A stretch of 25,430 nucleotides of DNA from JAUPTX01 sp964550665 (GTDB lineage: Bacteria; Patescibacteriota; Minisyncoccia; Phycocordibacterales; CSBR16-119), in contig CAZJZW010000009.1 in assembly GCA_964550665.1 (NCBI GenBank), forward strand, positions 1 through 25,430. Direction: 5' to 3'. The notes beneath the pieces are model-generated. The model was not told the origin of the DNA. It was given only the letters and a program-made list of their open reading frames with translations, and ran no database searches. The position numbers were made by a program, and so were the translations under genes. Below are positions 15,940 to 23,066 of this stretch, in pieces (within the stretch, counting starts at the first letter, position 1; every line of letters begins with the position of its first letter).

Positions 15940-16533
15940 ATGAAAAGCTTAATACAATTCTTTGCACATGTTTTATTTGGTGTCGATATGATCGTCGCCA
16001 TGTTGGCATACGCTTTAGTTCTGAGTGTTTTTCCTGGAGACTGGAACTGGTGGATGCTTATTGGTTCTGTTTTATTTGCACATTTACCTGACTTAGATAT
16101 GGTCCCGTATTTTATCCTCAAACGCTTCTTTGGGGTACAATTCCGCCTTTCCAGTCATCGTGTCATAGGGCATTATCCAATCATTGTTATCCCTCTAGTG
16201 GTTGTTTGCGTGATTGGTTTGGCAGATAATAATGAGATGGCTTGGCTTACCCTTGCCATGATAGGCATTGTTGGTCACTTTATCCACGATAGCACTGAGC
16301 CTCAGGGTCTTCATTGGTTTTCGCCAATTTCTTGGGACCGGATCACTCTTATGCGTGGCTGGCCAGACAAAGTCTCTCGATATCGATGGATACGCATCCA
16401 CTTTAGCAAAGGCGCAGCATTCAATAAAAGCGCATTGGATGAATTTGCACAACGGGTAGATCCCTTGATGCGTGGTCAAATCCTTGTATGGGGTTTGTCG
16501 GCAGTGCTCTTGTTGGCACTCTATCTAATATAG
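15940..16533 (+). CDS. Membrane-bound metal-dependent hydrolase (YdjM/DUF457-like)
   Basis: A 197-residue protein with about four membrane segments, including one at the very C terminus (ILVWGLSAVLLLALYLI). Conserved acidic and histidine motifs face the cytosolic or membrane interface: HLPDLDMVPYF, SSHRVIGHYPII, GHFIHDSTEPQGLHWFSP. The HxxDxD, HRxxGH and HDxxT..GLHW pattern is that of the predicted membrane-bound metal-dependent hydrolases related to YdjM and phosphatase-like DUF457; their substrate is not established. Base composition differs from the flanking glycan genes (25 G/C in 60 bases at 16021-16080, against 14 of 60 at 13861-13920), and codons such as CTG, GTC and CGC are more frequent. 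It has its own promoter candidate and terminator, so it is an independent unit, possibly acquired separately. Confidence 0.75.
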   Translation: MKSLIQFFAHVLFGVDMIVAMLAYALVLSVFPGDWNWWMLIGSVLFAHLPDLDMVPYFILKRFFGVQFRLSSHRVIGHYPIIVIPLVVVCVIGLADNNEMAWLTLAMIGIVGHFIHDSTEPQGLHWFSPISWDRITLMRGWPDKVSRYRWIRIHFSKGAAFNKSALDEFAQRVDPLMRGQILVWGLSAVLLLALYLI

Positions 16534-16577
16534 AAACGAGATATGTAAAAATACTATATATCTCGTTTTATTTTTTT
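16534..16577 (+). terminator. Intrinsic terminator after the membrane hydrolase
   Basis: A perfect 11-bp stem, AAACGAGATAT (16534-16544) with ATATCTCGTTT (16558-16568), and a 13-base loop, followed by a T-rich tail TATTTTTTT to 16577. It starts immediately after the stop codon. Confidence 0.85.
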
Positions 16578-16584
16578 AATCAGG

Positions 16585-16590
16585 TATACT
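16585..16590 (+). promoter_or_regulatory. -10 hexamer TATACT of a leaderless promoter
   Basis: TATACT is followed by six bases (AGCCTC) and ATG 16597, the same spacing as at 2002-2014. It sits directly downstream of the terminator, so a new transcript should begin at the start codon. Confidence 0.6.
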
Positions 16591-16596
16591 AGCCTC

Positions 16597-17169
16597 ATGA
16601 ATATTATTAAGCGACGTGGAGTAAGTCCTGTCCACCATGACACAATACGGCTGGCTGAGATCGCCTCTAATTATCATAAAAATAAAATTCTTGATATCGG
16701 TACCGGGACTGGATATATAGCAATACACCTTGCCAAAGATGGGGCAGAAGTTCATGCAACAGATATTAATCAGGACGCTATCTCTTCTGCAAAAGAAAAT
16801 GCTAAGAATAACAATGTTTCAATAAAAGTTTTCCATTCAAATCTATTTGAAAATATATCAGAGCGGTACGAACTTATTGTATTCAATCCTCCAATCGGTG
16901 GCGTTGAACCAAAGTGGCAAACAAGTATTAAAGCTCTGATTCGAAAAAGTATATTTAAAAATATAGTATCAAAAATTATATCTCGTCTTACACAGCGAAA
17001 GAGGCTTCCGTTTGTTAAAAAATTTATTTACGAATCAAAGAAACATTTGGTTCCGGGCGGGGTTCTTCTTCTACATCTTCAATCCATCGACGTACCATTT
17101 TTATCCGAGTATAAACCAACAGTGATAGAAAAAGTTTTCAAACACTCATCAATCGTTGAGATCAAATAA
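16597..17169 (+). CDS. Class I methyltransferase with N-P-P motif (HemK/PrmC/RsmC-like core)
   Basis: A 190-residue protein. Motif I is I31-L-D-I-G-T-G-T-G39, the strand-2 acidic residue is D56 (HATDINQDAISSAKENAKNN), and the catalytic-site motif is F96-N-P-P-I-G-G102. The N-P-P-x motif marks methyltransferases acting on a planar amide or amine nitrogen (protein glutamine, adenine or guanine), as in PrmC and RsmC. Here the fourth residue is Ile instead of the usual Tyr/Phe. The PrmC N-terminal helical domain is absent, so the substrate is open; an rRNA, protein or small-molecule target is possible. The gene is a single-gene unit with a leaderless promoter candidate. Its TAA abuts the end of the facing deacetylase gene with no gap and no terminator. 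Confidence 0.8.
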   Translation: MNIIKRRGVSPVHHDTIRLAEIASNYHKNKILDIGTGTGYIAIHLAKDGAEVHATDINQDAISSAKENAKNNNVSIKVFHSNLFENISERYELIVFNPPIGGVEPKWQTSIKALIRKSIFKNIVSKIISRLTQRKRLPFVKKFIYESKKHLVPGGVLLLHLQSIDVPFLSEYKPTVIEKVFKHSSIVEIK

Positions 17170-17997
17170 TTATTCTAGAAAAGTTTTTTCAACAGAGATA
17201 CAATCGTAGTTTTTTATAATACGTTCAAATTTTTCTAGACTATTTTTTACTCCAAGGTATTTCATATAACGTTTAAAGAATGGACCCTTTGTGATGCGTG
17301 GAGTTTTGTCATCTAATTCGTGCGGGTGGAAATATATCATCGGAAGCTTTTTTTGTTTTAACGTACGTTCTAGAAAAAAACGAAAAATAAAATATGGTAA
17401 AAAACGAAAATAAATACCTCCGGCAAAGGGTATTCTTATATCCCCAAATTCTGCAACGGTTATGGGGATCTCTTTTACTCCCGGGATGATCTCATATTGA
17501 GCAGTCGGGGCTTTTGAAACGCCGTACTCTCCGAGGTTAATAGGGAAGATGCTTGAATCATATTTTATTCCAAGTTCTTTGAGTATAGGCAAAATCCAAT
17601 CAGTTTCTTTATTGAGGGAAAAATGAGGAGCGCGGTATCCTAATGGTTTTTTACCAGTAATTTTTTCTATATGTTGTATTTGTGATATACAATCACTTTT
17701 AAATTCTTCACGAGGATAATCTTTTAATTTTTTATGTTTTGGCCCATGAATACCTATCTCGTGTCCTTTGTTTGAGATATCTTGAATGATTTGGGGATAT
17801 TTTTCTATAACTTCGAGAGTTGTAAAAAAAGTTCCGTGCCCGCCATATTTTTCTAAAAGCTCAAGGATATTTTTCATTGACCCTGGAAAGGTGTCGACCC
17901 GATACATATCAGAGGTGATATATGGTTTAAGCCACTCGCCTTCATTCCAAAGCTCGACATCGAAAGTCAAAACCAATTTTTTGTTAGCTTCTGACAT
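17170..17997 (-). CDS. Polysaccharide deacetylase, PEP-CTERM/XrtA-locus type
   Basis: The start is ATG 17997 (275 residues, MSEANKKLVLTFDVELWN); a longer frame to 18036 would overlap the upstream gene much further. The N terminus TFDVELW (D13, E15) replaces the TFDDG of classic NodB enzymes and is typical of the deacetylase subgroup seen in exosortase/PEP-CTERM polysaccharide loci. GHEIGIHGPKHKKL supplies H84 and H88 as metal ligands, and GYRAPHFSLN is motif 3. Near the C terminus MIYFHPHELDD resembles the YFHPWE signature of that subgroup (DUF3473). It probably removes an acetyl group from a polysaccharide intermediate. It is the last of six minus-strand genes, overlapping the GtrA-like gene by 14 bases. 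No signal peptide is visible. Confidence 0.88.
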   Translation of the reverse strand: MSEANKKLVLTFDVELWNEGEWLKPYITSDMYRVDTFPGSMKNILELLEKYGGHGTFFTTLEVIEKYPQIIQDISNKGHEIGIHGPKHKKLKDYPREEFKSDCISQIQHIEKITGKKPLGYRAPHFSLNKETDWILPILKELGIKYDSSIFPINLGEYGVSKAPTAQYEIIPGVKEIPITVAEFGDIRIPFAGGIYFRFLPYFIFRFFLERTLKQKKLPMIYFHPHELDDKTPRITKGPFFKRYMKYLGVKNSLEKFERIIKNYDCISVEKTFLE

Positions 17998-18394
17998 AAA
18001 ATTTTTGAGCAAGAAACCTAAATATTCCAAGTACAAAAGTGTTTAATGCTGTTGCAATAGGGTAGGCGATTAGTAAAATATCAATCCAAAAAGCAAATAG
18101 TAGATTGTTTGCAACCCATGACAGACCTAAGACTATTAAAAATCTAATCAGCATCTTTTTGTTGTGTGTAGTTTTAAAAACAAATTTGTTGAAACTTATA
18201 TAGATTCCGACATATGCCAATGTAAGAGCTATTAAATATGAAATTTTTTCTCCAAGACCCAGATAATTTGTAAGGATAAAAATCAAACCCACAATAAATA
18301 TGTAACTGACAATAGTTACTATTCCATACCTAAAAATCTCAAAAAATGTTTTTTTGTTTATAATTTTTTTAGCGTATGTTTTTATTTTTTCCAT
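17984..18394 (-). CDS. GtrA-like membrane protein
   Basis: A 136-residue protein with four hydrophobic segments. Family features are the N-terminal FFEIFRYGIVTIVSYIFIVG, the YVGIYISFNKFVFK stretch between segments 2 and 3 (conserved Asn-Lys/Arg-x-Phe), and the final FRFLAQKFYVRS. GtrA proteins are thought to flip or hold polyprenyl-phosphate-linked sugars and usually occur with a GT2 enzyme that makes the lipid-phosphate sugar. Such a GT2 gene lies two genes upstream in the same operon, and a GT-C enzyme that could use the product lies before it. It overlaps the methyltransferase gene by 26 bases and the deacetylase gene by 14. Confidence 0.88.
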   Translation of the reverse strand: MEKIKTYAKKIINKKTFFEIFRYGIVTIVSYIFIVGLIFILTNYLGLGEKISYLIALTLAYVGIYISFNKFVFKTTHNKKMLIRFLIVLGLSWVANNLLFAFWIDILLIAYPIATALNTFVLGIFRFLAQKFYVRS

Positions 18395-18974
18395 ATATTA
18401 CTGTCCATGGTAGTGGTTGTTTAACATTCACAACTTCAAAATAGTCAGAAACTAATTTCCTTAAACTCCTTGATGACCAGTGGTTTATATGCCCAGGGGT
18501 GTTGCCAAAGCTTGTTAAGTATTTACCACGAAGACAATTTAACATCCTCCATATTGGCTCGTTTGGAGTGCTTATGATTACGTTCTTTGAAACTCTGGCG
18601 AGCTCTGATAAAGCTTTTCTAGGATCTTCCAAGTGCTCTAACACTTCGAGACATACGACAGTATCAAAAGATTTATCTTCATAAGGTAATTCATAAATAG
18701 AAGCGACCTTACAGTTAACACTTGGATTTTTTTCTTTAGCAAGTCTTACGAGTTCTGGGTCGATATCACACGCGCTAAATGAAGTATTTTCTTTGAAAAA
18801 TTTTTGAAGATCAACCAATGAATAACCCGCACCACAGCCAACCTCTAAAACACTTTCTGAATCTTTCGGTGAGACACTTTTTATTTTCTTAAAAAAATTA
18901 CTAACTAGAAAATTACCGATTGATCCGGTTTTTGTATATTTGTCTGTGAATTGAGTTATGCTTCTATCTTCCAT
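18369..18974 (-). CDS. Class I SAM-dependent methyltransferase
   Basis: A 201-residue protein. Motif I V42-L-E-V-G-C-G-A-G50 is followed by FSACDIDPELVRLAKEKNP, ELPYEDKSFDTVVCLEVLEH (a nearly ideal Methyltransf_11 signature), then VIISTPNEPIWRM and a C-terminal HINHWSSRSLRKLVSDYF. The last feature is common among methyltransferases of glycan and lipid clusters. It overlaps the upstream GT2 gene by 11 bases and the downstream GtrA-like gene by 26 bases, so all three are probably coupled in translation. The substrate is unknown; a glycan or lipid-linked sugar is likely from context. Confidence 0.9.
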   Translation of the reverse strand: MEDRSITQFTDKYTKTGSIGNFLVSNFFKKIKSVSPKDSESVLEVGCGAGYSLVDLQKFFKENTSFSACDIDPELVRLAKEKNPSVNCKVASIYELPYEDKSFDTVVCLEVLEHLEDPRKALSELARVSKNVIISTPNEPIWRMLNCLRGKYLTSFGNTPGHINHWSSRSLRKLVSDYFEVVNVKQPLPWTVIYGKNKNIR

Positions 18975-19911
18975 ATGTATTTTTTTTAATTAAATAAAGT
19001 TGTTCCTCTGTGGTTATCTGGAGGCGACTTGTAATCTGAAGTAATATTCCCACAGAGTAGAGTATCACTCCGACTATAGAGGAAGCTATCGCTGTAACAC
19101 CAACCCATTTAAAGGGTGTAACTCCTCCTGTTGATTGATCCCAAAAAAATATAAATACTCCAGAAAGTAATGTGATTAAAAAAGAAACAATCCCTAGTGT
19201 GCCAAAAAGTTTCATAGGAGAATAAATAAGAATTGATTTCAAAATTATTTTAAGAGATTTTACTATGTAGGCAAATACACTCTTAACCATCTTAGATTTC
19301 CTTTCTTTAAAATAAGTGGTACTTATCGGAACTTCTTTTATGGCAATTTTTTTAAATCCTAGATTTAAAAATACTTCCTGCGTATAAGTAAAATCAGAAA
19401 ATGTATGAAGTCTTAAAATCGCATCTTTGGTATACGCTCTAAAACCACAAGTAACATCATGGTATTTGTGCTTAAGTACAGAACTTATGTACTGTGCGCC
19501 TAACTTATTACCTAAATATTTTAGACGACTGATATTTGTTGTTGTTGCGCCGTTTATAAAACGTGAGCCTGTAACCATATCAGTACTACCATCTATAATT
19601 GGTTGTAATATTTTCTTAATGTCTTTTGGGTCGAACTGTCCGTCGCCGTCGAGAGTTACTAAAATATCAAATCCTTTTTCAAGAAAATATTTTGTTATCT
19701 GCGAGAAGACGTGACCTAATCCAAAACTCTTTTTAATTCGTAGCGATGTAACATCGTTTTCTTTTAGAAGTGTTTGCGTCCCATCATTTGACGCATCATC
19801 AAAAACCACGATTGTCGGGTCGAATTTCTTCGTTTCGTTTATTACACCCTGAACAACCCCCATAATAGAGTCTTGTTCGTTATGAGATGGTATTGCTACT
19901 AGTATTTTCAT
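18964..19911 (-). CDS. Glycosyltransferase family 2 with C-terminal membrane segments (dolichol-phosphate-mannose synthase-like)
   Basis: The start is ATG 19911 (315 residues): MKILVAIPSHNE is the canonical first strand of GT2; the longer frame to 19950 adds only a tail inside the upstream gene. GT-A features are VVFDDASNDGT (35-45), TLDGDGQFDP (D88-G-D90, metal/donor-binding DxD), MVTGSRFINGA and DVTCGFRAYTKDAI. Two C-terminal membrane segments (~240-300) anchor it. Enzymes of this shape transfer a sugar from a nucleotide donor to polyprenyl phosphate, giving a lipid donor for GT-C enzymes. The adjacent GT-C gene and GtrA-like gene support that role here. It overlaps the upstream gene by 32 bases. 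Confidence 0.9.
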   Translation of the reverse strand: MKILVAIPSHNEQDSIMGVVQGVINETKKFDPTIVVFDDASNDGTQTLLKENDVTSLRIKKSFGLGHVFSQITKYFLEKGFDILVTLDGDGQFDPKDIKKILQPIIDGSTDMVTGSRFINGATTTNISRLKYLGNKLGAQYISSVLKHKYHDVTCGFRAYTKDAILRLHTFSDFTYTQEVFLNLGFKKIAIKEVPISTTYFKERKSKMVKSVFAYIVKSLKIILKSILIYSPMKLFGTLGIVSFLITLLSGVFIFFWDQSTGGVTPFKWVGVTAIASSIVGVILYSVGILLQITSRLQITTEEQLYLIKKNTYGR

Positions 19912-21052
19912 TTTTTTTACTGAATCGATCATAACAATGTGTAATTCCAATTACTGCAACTATAATCACAAAAGGCATAATTGGCAATGTATAGCGAGGG
20001 AAGGGAAATAGCACGGTATGTACTCCCCAGGTGTACGTGATAATTAGAAGTGAATATATAACCAACCTATTTCGTCTGCATATCATGGCAGTTACTCCCG
20101 CCACGATCACAATCGCAAAGAATATAATTTTGTAAGCATGAACAGCCACGCCAGCCGCTGGGTATTTTTCTTTTAAAATATCTAGATGATATCCACCAGC
20201 ACCAGGGTCCCAGAAAAGATATAGATTTTTTACCTTTGCTTTTAATATTGATGGCTTTTCTACATCCGGGAGATATGCGAATGTTTTATTTGCTTTGCTA
20301 AATACATTTCCCAAGTTTGATGCAACAGGGATTATTCTATCGTAATGTTTATGAATGTATATTTCCCATGGGAGCAATGTCGCAATCGATATGACAAGCA
20401 CCATAAGATATTTTTTCCATGGTATTTCTTGAATGTCGAATATTTTTGGTAATTTTGAGATTATAAATAATCCAATCAATATCCAAGGGAAGAGTAGTAG
20501 TGCTACTGGCCTGGTGAGCATGACACATCCGAGGATTACACCGGTGGCAATAACAATCCAATATTTAGATTCTTTACGTATCGAGAAAAAGAGAAAGAAA
20601 AATAACATCAATAAAAATGTGTACAGCACTTCAGAGCTAATAAGTTGTGAATATAAAATAAGGTACGGCCAAAAAAGTATGAAAAGTGCTCCTAGTGCAG
20701 AAGGAAGAAGTTTTATGTTTGCGTATTTTCTTAGAGTAACAAAGAGCAGAATAGAAGTAAGTCCGACGAGAAGATATTGTATTAAGTATATAGATACGTG
20801 CGATCCAATTTTAGTTAGAGCATAAATAATTGTTACAAAAAGGGGATAGAATGGCGGATAGATTAAAAGTGTCTGGTTTGGAATAGAAGGGTATGTGTGA
20901 TTATTTAAAATACTTATTGCAATTGTTTGGTAGTCTTCTGAGTCAGAAACAACTGGTAGTGTTGGAAAATTTTTTACAAAAATTACACTAAGTAATAGTG
21001 TAATAATACTTAGTGCTGTAATAACCAAGACATTTTTTTTATGTGGAGTCAT
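19880..21052 (-). CDS. GT-C membrane glycosyltransferase (PMT/ArnT/RgtA-like)
   Basis: A 390-residue protein with about nine or ten membrane segments. After the first segment an acidic loop, VVSDSEDYQTIAISIL, carries the Asp/Glu residues expected in GT-C enzymes, followed by LLIYPPFYPLFVTIIYAL, the PPxYP pattern of the PF13231/PMT_2 group. Later, VMLTRPVALLLFPW and FPFPRYTLPIMPFVI are also typical. It is predicted to use a polyprenyl-phosphate sugar, probably the product of the downstream GT2, to glycosylate a polymer, lipid or protein on the outer face. One base separates it from the flippase gene. Acceptor and sugar are unknown. Confidence 0.85.
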   Translation of the reverse strand: MTPHKKNVLVITALSIITLLLSVIFVKNFPTLPVVSDSEDYQTIAISILNNHTYPSIPNQTLLIYPPFYPLFVTIIYALTKIGSHVSIYLIQYLLVGLTSILLFVTLRKYANIKLLPSALGALFILFWPYLILYSQLISSEVLYTFLLMLFFFLFFSIRKESKYWIVIATGVILGCVMLTRPVALLLFPWILIGLFIISKLPKIFDIQEIPWKKYLMVLVISIATLLPWEIYIHKHYDRIIPVASNLGNVFSKANKTFAYLPDVEKPSILKAKVKNLYLFWDPGAGGYHLDILKEKYPAAGVAVHAYKIIFFAIVIVAGVTAMICRRNRLVIYSLLIITYTWGVHTVLFPFPRYTLPIMPFVIIVAVIGITHCYDRFSKKNENTSSNTIS

Positions 21053-21053
21053 A

Positions 21054-22289
21054 TTATTTCATTTTTTGTACTGATATATAAGAAACGAGAAAGCTGATTA
21101 TTCGGCTTGCGATTCTAGAAATAATCACTCCCCAAATACCCATTGTTATGCCAAGTACAATAAGCAAAACTATTTTAATAATGTTTGAACTTATATTTAC
21201 AAAGTAAAGTTTCTTCACTTCGTTTTTTGCTTTAAGTACTGTTCCTGTTATGCCACCATCGAATAAAAGTATTAGTGCAAAAATTTGTGAGTAGGATACC
21301 ACTTCGATGTAAGAAGGGAAAAATATTTTATAAACAAATGGAGCGATGACAATGTATATAATTACAAGTGGAATCGTTACTAAAAAAAGTCTTCTGGCTA
21401 AAAACAATCCTTTTGATTGGGCAATCTCTTTTGGAAGACTAGAAAAAATCGGCATTGATAGGGTGGAAGCATATTTCACAACACTCCGTAGCTGTTCGGG
21501 TATGATCGTCGCAAATATATATCGCGCAACCTCAACTGGTCCTTCTATTTGGAAAATTATTACCTTATCGAGTTGAGTTGCTCCGATATCTAAAATATTC
21601 ATGAGACTCATGTGGTGTTCAAGTTTTCCACCTTCAGGGTCAATATCTTTGTTTGGTTTGAATTTATTTCGAATAATAATCGTTAAGATTAGAGTGACGA
21701 GCAGGTTAGAAATATAATAAGCGCAAATAAGAGCTATAACAGAAGGGCTCCACAAGAGCGTACCGATTATTGCAAGAGAGGTTACAACAGAATATGCAAC
21801 ATTACTTTTCATCAACGCTTTAAAATATTCTTTTCCGTTTAAATATGAACGGAATAAAAGAAGAGCCTGAACACAAGGGAATAAAATACTTCCGAGTGCT
21901 ATAGAAAAACCAAGCACCATATTGCCTTGCCAGAAATACCAAAGACTTGTACTAAGACCGATGATGATTGCAGGTGACGACCATAAAAGAGATCGTTTAA
22001 TAGACGAAGTATACAAGTGATCATACCCACGAGCGCTACTTCTAACAATCGCGGTTGAAAGACCAGTTAAAGAAAAAGCCCCAATAAAACTTACAGTAGA
22101 AACTAAATATCGATATGTTCCATACATATCTTTACTAATAAAATGCGCTACAGTAATAGCTACAACAAAAGACAATAAATTACCGATAACTTGACTACTA
22201 AGGAGGTAAGACGCTCGGCCTATAATTTTCTTTGTATCAACTTGGAAGAAGGAGTTAACCTTCGCTGTGAGGCTGCTAAACTTTCTCAT
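21054..22289 (-). CDS. Oligosaccharide flippase (Wzx-like, MOP superfamily)
   Basis: A 411-residue protein with about twelve hydrophobic segments in the MOP arrangement. Characteristic stretches are LLSSQVIGNLLSFVVAITVA, DMYGTYRYLVSTVSFIGAF (YGxYR with an 'SFIGAF' helix), STAIVRSSARG and a C-terminal IILLFDGGITGTVLKAKNEV. It probably flips undecaprenyl-pyrophosphate oligosaccharides to the outer face. It is the first gene of the six-gene minus operon and has its own -10 candidate six bases before the ATG, back to back with the promoter of the + methyltransferase gene. An MviN-type lipid II flippase is less likely, given the glycan context and size. Confidence 0.88.
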   Translation of the reverse strand: MRKFSSLTAKVNSFFQVDTKKIIGRASYLLSSQVIGNLLSFVVAITVAHFISKDMYGTYRYLVSTVSFIGAFSLTGLSTAIVRSSARGYDHLYTSSIKRSLLWSSPAIIIGLSTSLWYFWQGNMVLGFSIALGSILFPCVQALLLFRSYLNGKEYFKALMKSNVAYSVVTSLAIIGTLLWSPSVIALICAYYISNLLVTLILTIIIRNKFKPNKDIDPEGGKLEHHMSLMNILDIGATQLDKVIIFQIEGPVEVARYIFATIIPEQLRSVVKYASTLSMPIFSSLPKEIAQSKGLFLARRLFLVTIPLVIIYIVIAPFVYKIFFPSYIEVVSYSQIFALILLFDGGITGTVLKAKNEVKKLYFVNISSNIIKIVLLIVLGITMGIWGVIISRIASRIISFLVSYISVQKMK

Positions 22290-22295
22290 GGATTT

Positions 22296-22301
22296 TTTAT
22301 A
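22296..22301 (-). promoter_or_regulatory. -10 hexamer TATAAA of a leaderless promoter (minus strand)
   Basis: Read on the minus strand, TATAAA is followed by AAATCC (six bases) and ATG 22289. It drives the six-gene minus operon. Only three bases separate it from the facing -10 at 22305-22310. Confidence 0.6.
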
Positions 22302-22318
22302 TGCTATGATTCTAGCAT
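22301..22318. repeat. Inverted repeat ATGCTA-N6-TAGCAT across the divergent promoters
   Basis: ATGCTA (22301-22306) and TAGCAT (22313-22318) are exact reverse complements around TGATTC. The repeat covers the whole + strand -10 and the start of its coding region, and touches the minus -10. It could be an operator or simply a chance match in AT-rich DNA. Confidence 0.4.
22302..22310 (+). promoter_or_regulatory. Extended -10 TGCTATGAT of a leaderless promoter
   Basis: TG-C-TATGAT matches the extended -10 form; TATGAT is at 22305-22310 and is followed by TCTAGC (six bases) and ATG 22317. No -35 is evident, in line with an extended -10 promoter. Confidence 0.65.
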
Positions 22319-23066
22319 GAATTCTGGCAAAAATCTCGATCCTGACTATGTAAAATCATATTACGATGGCTTTCTATCGACTTACGAAAATGAATATGCT
22401 TATTATCGATGGCAAGCTGGAGCAGTTGAAAAATTACACTTTCTCCAAACAAAAAGAGCGCTTATGCCTTTCTTGAGTAAATTAAAAGGATCAGTTTTGG
22501 AAGTCGGTGGAGGTGATGCTATTTGGACGATGGAATATATTTCTAATATTGAAAAGCTAACATTTCTTGATATTTCAGAAGAAATGATTAGTAGAGCAGG
22601 GAAAAGACTTTCTAATTTTTCACAAAAGATAACATATGTAAACAATGATTTTCTTCAGAGTGATTTCCCAGAGGGTTCTTTTGACCACGTCGTTTCAATT
22701 CGTAATCTAGAATATTTTACAGATAAAAAGCTCTTTATCGGAAAAGTTCACAAACTTCTTAAAGAGGGCGGTAGTTTTGTTTTAGTAACAAAAAGTCCAA
22801 AATATAATCTAAAAGATAATGCCAAAGACAAAACACTCCATACTGGTCAGATTGGTATTGCTGATCTGATCTCACTTATAGAAAAAGAAGGATTAAAAGT
22901 TGTAAAAGTTTATCCTGCAATTTTCGGTAAGTTCTTTAGGTTTTCTTTTATGCGTTTTGTTTCAAATGTATTACAAGGAATAATTTTAAAGTTACCATGG
23001 AACAGAATGTTTGTTCGTCTACTATCATACCTTTCCGAAAGTTTTGTAGTTTATGTTAAAAAATAG
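22317..23066 (+). CDS. Class I SAM-dependent methyltransferase
   Basis: The start is ATG 22317 (249 residues, MNSGKNLDPDYVKSYYDGFL), set by the -10 six bases upstream; the frame is open further upstream to 22191 but runs into the divergent flippase gene. Motif I is V60-L-E-V-G-G-G-D-A, followed by LTFLDISEEMISRAGKRL, a DFPEGSFDHVVSIRNLEYF motif region and KLLKEGGSFVLVTKSP. The C-terminal half has a hydrophobic and basic stretch (FFRFSFMRFVSNVLQGI) that may touch the membrane. The N-terminal YYDGFLSTYENEYAYYRWQ resembles ubiquinone/menaquinone- or glycan-type methyltransferases. It is cotranscribed with the P-loop gene, with a 14-base overlap. Confidence 0.87.
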   Translation: MNSGKNLDPDYVKSYYDGFLSTYENEYAYYRWQAGAVEKLHFLQTKRALMPFLSKLKGSVLEVGGGDAIWTMEYISNIEKLTFLDISEEMISRAGKRLSNFSQKITYVNNDFLQSDFPEGSFDHVVSIRNLEYFTDKKLFIGKVHKLLKEGGSFVLVTKSPKYNLKDNAKDKTLHTGQIGIADLISLIEKEGLKVVKVYPAIFGKFFRFSFMRFVSNVLQGIILKLPWNRMFVRLLSYLSESFVVYVKK

